Assembly: GCA_947000775.1 (NCBI GenBank)
Contig: CAMQGK010000327.1
Location: 1,054,001-1,118,000, forward strand
Length of the DNA stretch: 64,000 nucleotides
Reading direction: 5' to 3'
Origin: Pterois miles
Lineage: Eukaryota; Chordata; Actinopteri; Perciformes; Scorpaenidae
Shown here one piece after another: positions 59,061 through 64,000 of the stretch. Under the pieces are notes generated by a model. The model had not been told where the DNA came from. It made no database searches and saw only the letters and a list, made by a program, of their open reading frames with translations. Position 1 is the first letter of the stretch. Each line of letters begins with the position of its first letter. A program made the position numbers and the translations under genes.

Positions 59061-59754
59061 CACTCAGTGGTCACATTATTAGGTACACCTGCTCATTAAT
59101 GCACTCATGCATGCAGACATGGACCAAACGTCAGAATAGAGAAGAGATGTGATCTAAGGAAGTTTAACTGTGGAATGACTGTTGGTGCTAATCTCCCGGG
59201 ATTTTTCATAAAAGTCTATTGGGTTTACAGCAAAAATAATAATAAAAAACACCTCATGAGTGGCAGCTGTGACAGCAAAAGTGCCTTGTTAATGAGAGGT
59301 CAGAGAACAATGGCCAGACTGGTTCAAGCTGACAGGAAGGCATTGGTAACAAATAACCACTCCATAATAATAATAATAAACACTGCACAGCAGATAAATG
59401 GAAAAATGTCATCTGAATTCAGGCTGGTAGCTGCAGCGTAATGACGTCAAGAATATCTTTTTGGGACAATTTTGTCCATTTAATACTAACTGAGCCAGAG
59501 CCTTGTTGAGTACTGGCCACGTGCATCCCTTTATTACCACAGTCCACCCATCCTCTAATGACTATTTCTTTGCAGGACATCACAAATCATGTCATCCCAA
59601 AGATGACAATGAGTCTCCTCCATCAGTCACAGTCGCTGCATGAGGCTATAATGTCGACGTGAACCAGTCTCGGAGGAATGTTTCCAGCACCTTGTTGCCA
59701 TGACGAATTCAGGCTATCAATTCAGGCGTATCTAATAAACTTAACCACTGAGAG
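59061..59754 (+). mobile_element. Tc1-like element, deleted and non-autonomous
   Basis: The left end after a TA is cactcagtggtcacattatt and aggtacacctg; the right end is gcgtatctaataaacttaac and cactgag. The interior holds scraps of a transposase on the plus strand (TMARLVQADRKAL near 59310-59350), broken by stops and an (ATA)n stretch. Confidence 0.75.
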
Positions 59755-60906
59755 TAGATTGTTTAAAAAGAAAAGGGTGGGTTTCCCTTCAAGCATCTGC
59801 TCAAAAGGCATATCAGGAGGATGTGCACACTGCCATATGTACCTGATCTGCACAGCAAGGATGTGAGCTTGGCTCTATCCTCTAAGTCTATCTTTGGTTT
59901 CACATTTTCATCCATACAGCAAAATCAATGAGTCAGTAATGACAATGTCTATTGTCAAGAGTGACTGAGTTCTATGACAGACTTAAGATAGCCAAAAATG
60001 CACAGTTACCATCTGCGGCAGTGTGGTAGAAACTGAATGAAGTGGGTAGTGGGAAGACACCAGTTTACCAACATGCACAAGACAGAGCTGGAGATTGCTG
60101 TAAACTCAAACTGGAAATGAAAAGAAATCTACAAAATAAACTATTCTGGTAGCAAAATGGGAAACAGAAATCATCACTTGGAATTTTTGCGTGAGGCGAA
60201 GCCAGTATTGTGTGATGGATGCCAGGCGCCGTGCTTCTCCTGAAAAGACAAAAACAAAGGCGAGTTAGGGTTTCTGAAAACAACCATGTGATGAGTGACT
60301 GCTTTAGTAAACCTGCAGAGCTGACAGCTGGATGCGTGTGCTGATCTGTTCTGTGGGAAATCTATGTTGACTGTTGTTGTGCAGCTCGAGGACAACAGCC
60401 CTAAACCTTTCACCTTTAAATCCTGTAAAACTTCAGTTAATCTTCTTGATGAAAGAGGATATTATCTATTAGCAAGGCTGCCCTCCTTCAAGTTAGAGTA
60501 CTCAGTCTCCAGTATTATGAATACACTATGTACTCCTTTAGTGTCCAGCAAATTGCTCTTTCATGATTATTATAGTTAACTAAAACTAAACAGTGAAACA
60601 TGGTTTTAGTAAACAAACTAAATAATAACTATATCCTCTAAGAAAATCTTTAACAAAATTGAAACGCTATTGCCTGGTTATAATAGTAATAAAAATAAGA
60701 TAAAAATAAATGTAACTTCATTGCAGTTTTGGTTTTTGAGCTATATCTCTTCTGTAAAACAGTGCAAACATTAAAGCATTATGGCCATTCCTACGCAGTT
60801 CCCCAAACATGTACATGTCGCTACATACTTCTGACATATTATTGCTGGCACTAACAAAAAAAAGAAACTAAACCTTCCTGAAAAACTAAAAATTAAAATA
60901 AAATCT

Positions 60907-61405
60907 TGGGCCGTCAATCAATTAAAATATTTTAGCGCGATTGTCCATGATAAATCACAAATCAATCACAAAATATCTGTTCAAAAAAAGGAAAATGTCA
61001 AGTATTTATGACTCTTATCAACATGGGAGTGGGCAAATATGCTGCTTTATGCAAATGTATAGATTTATTATTGGAAATCAATTAACACAAAACAATGGCA
61101 AGTACTGTCCAGAAAAAAAAAAAATCTATATGCTCAAATCACAGCATGGCAAACTGCAGCTCAACAGGCAACAACAGCTGTCAGTGTGTAAGAGTGCTGA
61201 CTTGACTATGACTTGATCCACACTGACTGTGATTATCATAAAGTGGGCATGTCTGTAAAGGGGAGACTGGTGGGGACCCAGAGAACCCATTTACATTCAC
61301 ATATCTAGAGAAAGAAATTCTCTGTATCATTGTCTGTTATATTTTTATCAGATGGAGGAAAAAAAGAAAATCAGTGATATAGTGATTTATGTGTTGACAG
61401 TCCTA
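60907..61405 (-). mobile_element. Non-autonomous hAT-like repeat, reverse copy
   Basis: It reads gccgtcaatcaattaaaata at the left and ttgacagtccta at the right. In reverse orientation it shares its ends with 8291-8783 and 14160-14366, including the gacaatcnnnntgattaa-type wording near the terminus. Confidence 0.65.
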
Positions 61406-61847
61406 ATAAAAACTAAGTGAAAATTCAAAACTATTATAACCTTGTTTCACTTAAACATAAACTCAATCTGAACCAGACTGTGGAAATTAACAGTTTCTCT
61501 CTGAATGTATCTTTACTATCATTCACCTATTTTAAACTCTTCCTTGCTAGTGAATGTTAAACAAAAAAAAAAAAAAAAAATGGGTTCAAGCCGCCAGTCA
61601 ATCCCTAGACTGGGAATATATAGCTGGGCAGTCAAGTAAAAGATGGACTTGTGTCAGATGTGTCAAATGAACTTAAAAATACAGGTGAAATGTGACCTGT
61701 GTAGACTAAATGTCTATAGAGCAGATGAACCCCAACTCTAATTGGCTAGTGCCTAACAATAACTGGGTTTATGAAAACATTTAGTATTAAAAAGGTTTAT
61801 TTTCAGTCATGGCTGGTTTGGAGCTCTTCAAAGAACTGACCATTCTC

Positions 61848-63904
61848 TCAGATTGCTCCCAGTTCCTTGTTTTTGGCTCCACCGTCTTCGTCATCATCGG
61901 CATCTGGGTCAACAGAGTGAAACTCTGCCACATACAGACTCTTATCAATGCAGCTGGGGATGGGCTTAATGTCGGTGACAAGTTGATCCTCAATGTTCTT
62001 CAGGTTGTAGCGGTCTTCTGAAGTTATCAGATTGATGGCCAGACCCAGGTGACCAAAACGCCCTGCCAGAGAAGAGACACATTAGCTATTATGTACCTAG
62101 TAAAGGTCTCATCAAGTCAAGCTGGGTGTGCTGGATTTTGAAAGAGGAAGCTGTAAACAAAACCTGTTGTTCATCTTACCTGATCTGCCAATGCGGTGCA
62201 GGTAGGTCTCTGCATTTTTGGGGAAGTCAAAGTTGATGACCACATTCACTGCCTGGATGTCAATTCCCCGAGTGAATAGGTCTACAAGAAAATATGTACA
62301 TTAATCAACCTGCTCACCATTAACAATTTAAATTTCCTATTCATATTTTTGAATGTAGAACTCCCTTCACCCACCTGTGCAGACCAGGTTTCTACACAGT
62401 CCATTCCTGAAGTCGTGGAACACACGGTTCCTGTATTCCTGCATCATCTTTGCATGAATGTAGAAGCACGAATAACCCAGCTGAGTGATTTTCTTGGCCA
62501 ACAGCTCAACCCTCTGGGTGGAGTTACAAAAGATGATAGACTGGTTGATCTGAAGCTGTAACAGAAATACAGATTTATGATTATTGATGACTGAAAGAAT
62601 AAACTCCCAAATTACATCATGCCCCCCGGCTCCGATATCCTATGGGTCTACCTAAGCTACAGGTTTATTCCAGGGAGCCAAATATACTGCCTGTACGGTA
62701 TATATGCAGCTCTTGATTTCTTATCTTTTGAATTAAAATGAATTACTGTTGTATGTAAACATTCTCTTGAATTATTAGAGCAAAACTGCACACTTCACCA
62801 AGGAAAAATCACAAACCTTATGACTAATCAAAACTTTGTTTCCATGATATTTTGGAAGTAGCAGTACGCAATATTGGTAAAATCCTCCCTCATAATATAC
62901 TGTATTCTCTATTGAGGTATCAATATACATATTAGGGATGCACCAATATGACTTTTTCCCATCCGGATACCGATATCTGGGCTTTGGGTATCGACCATCG
63001 ACCCAATATCAGTTACTGACTAATTAAGCTGTACGCCTCACTGTGTGGAAGTGACTGGGATCATTCTTTTATGTATGAGACAACGTCAGACTCAACTTCA
63101 ATGTTGCTTTCCTAAAAAATACATGCATAAATATAAATTTAGTGAACTGTTATTTATCATAGAAATAACTGTGAATCAAAAACTTGTTAAAAAAATAAAA
63201 AAAAAACATGTGCAAACCTTTTAAGTGCAGCAACAAACAAGAACATAAACATAGGATTGAAGTGAATTTAATTACATAGATCAGCACCGCTCTCAGTGAT
63301 ATCCCGACTCAGCTATCTCAGTCAGTCTTGGCCCGATATCTGACCCAGTATCAGTGCACCCTTAACACATATAACATAGTGAATTTTTTTTGTAAAATCA
63401 ATGGCGAAAACCATTAATAAATAAAATAATCTGTCTTGAAAGCTTCATCCAGAGAGGGCAGAGTGACTTGGGGTTTTTTCATTTTTTTTTGCCTGGTATC
63501 GAGTTACTCTCTTAAAACTTTTTTAGACTCTTAGTAGCCAACTGGTAAGTGCTGAACACTCACCCTAGAAAAGAGCGTGTTGAGACAGTGGACCTTCTGT
63601 CTCTCAGTCACATAGGCGTAGTACTGAGTGATGCCCTTCAAGGTCAGTTCCTCCATCAGGTTGATCTCATAAGGCTTCTTCAGGTGCTTGCTCTGTAGAG
63701 AGACCGCCACGGTGCATTCATGAGACAAGATTTTACATTTTTACCTCTTGAGACATCCGATTTGCTGTTTTGAGTTCTCACCATGAATTTCTGCACACTG
63801 ATGGGGAAAGTGGCGGAGTAAAGCAGGATCTGACGATCCTTTGGCATGAAGCCAATTATATCTTCAATCAGGACCACAAAGTCCTGGGACAACAGCTTAT
63901 CTGC
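61848..63904 (-). CDS. ddx6: DEAD-box RNA helicase DDX6 (Rck/p54), C-terminal part
   Basis: DDX6 represses translation and promotes decapping in P-bodies, working with 4E-T, PAT1, LSM14 and the CCR4-NOT scaffold. Five exons lie in the window (transcript order): 63904-63782, 63692-63564, 62555-62375, 62281-62183 and 62062-61848 (TGA at 61850-61848); 248 residues. Visible helicase motifs: III in ILLYSATFP, IV region IIFCNSTQRVELLAKKI, V in CTDLFTRGIDI and VI in HRIGRSGRFGHLG; then LAINLITSEDRYNLKNIE and the end KSLYVAEFHSVDPDADDDED. The RecA-2 domain is nearly identical in wording to vertebrate DDX6. The acidic tail is longer than the usual ending. The N-terminal exons with the ATP-binding and DEAD motifs lie beyond the right edge. 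All junctions are GT-AG. Confidence 0.96.
62933..63364 (-). mobile_element. tagggatgca-type hAT element in a ddx6 intron (432 bp)
   Basis: The ends are tagggatgcacc and gtgcaccctta, flanked by the 8-bp target duplication atacatat / acacatat (7 of 8). It is in reverse orientation to the related elements at 52910 and 56809 and, unlike them, not inside the outer repeat and without an internal insertion. Confidence 0.85.
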
Positions 63905-64000
63905 CTGAATAAAAAGATATTTAAAGAAAGGGTGTTCATAAAAACACAGTCAACAACAGTGAAAAGTAAATTCAGAAACTTAAGATCCAAATCTACCTCA

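Larger units (their letters stand above)
57656..61847 (-). other. Region downstream of ddx6, probably including its 3' UTR
   Basis: Vertebrate ddx6 mRNAs have long 3' UTRs, so part of this stretch may be transcribed with the gene; I cannot fix the poly(A) site. It contains a Tc1-type element (59061-59754), a hAT repeat (60907-61405) and short A-runs at 58188-58200 and 61562-61580. No other exon is supported. Confidence 0.4.

Overview
The window reads as teleost (probably percomorph) nuclear DNA. It has spliced genes with GT-AG introns, Tc1, pogo, hAT, L2 and tRNA-SINE copies of the kind common in fish, and gene products that match vertebrate families closely. All identifications were made by reading the sequence; no database search was run.

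Layout, left to right: (1) 0.77-5.57 kb is a partial duplicate of a meprin-type metalloprotease gene holding only the MAM, MATH, stalk and membrane exons. (2) 6.9-7.4 kb is a broken apolipoprotein A-IV-like fragment. (3) 7.4-18.6 kb is a transposon-rich stretch: a local duplication with a 1.3 kb insertion and a perfect-core hairpin, an R2/NeSL-like LINE tail, an L2 LINE with an open reverse transcriptase domain, and two Tc1-type elements. (4) 20.15-27.11 kb is a complete 15-exon meprin gene, + strand, whose 3' half is the sister of copy 1. (5) 28.2-29.1 kb is a GC-rich block that I cannot identify. (6) 29.26-30.06 kb is a 17-bp minisatellite. (7) 30.1-44.4 kb is a huge degenerate array of an about 25-bp unit (a palindrome plus an A-tract), interrupted by a Tc1 element with a SINE inside it and by two nearly identical 1.04 kb hAT elements. 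(8) 46.1-56.2 kb is tomm40, - strand, with 8 coding exons and a CpG-type promoter with paired CCAAT boxes. (9) 61.8 kb to the right edge is the 3' part of ddx6, - strand, running off the window.

The genes do not form an operon or a pathway. Meprins are secreted or membrane-bound astacin proteases. Tomm40 is the mitochondrial outer-membrane import channel. Ddx6 is a P-body RNA helicase. The apolipoprotein fragment lies on the same segment as tomm40, which recalls the tetrapod TOMM40-APOE-APOC linkage, but here the apolipoprotein piece is a relic. The most unusual material is the 14-kb palindromic A-tract array, the 17-bp minisatellite that is open in three frames, the divergence of the two meprin copies (8-residue mucin stalk repeat, clustered MATH changes, shared GC-AG intron) and the layered hAT-in-hAT insertions with readable target-site duplications.
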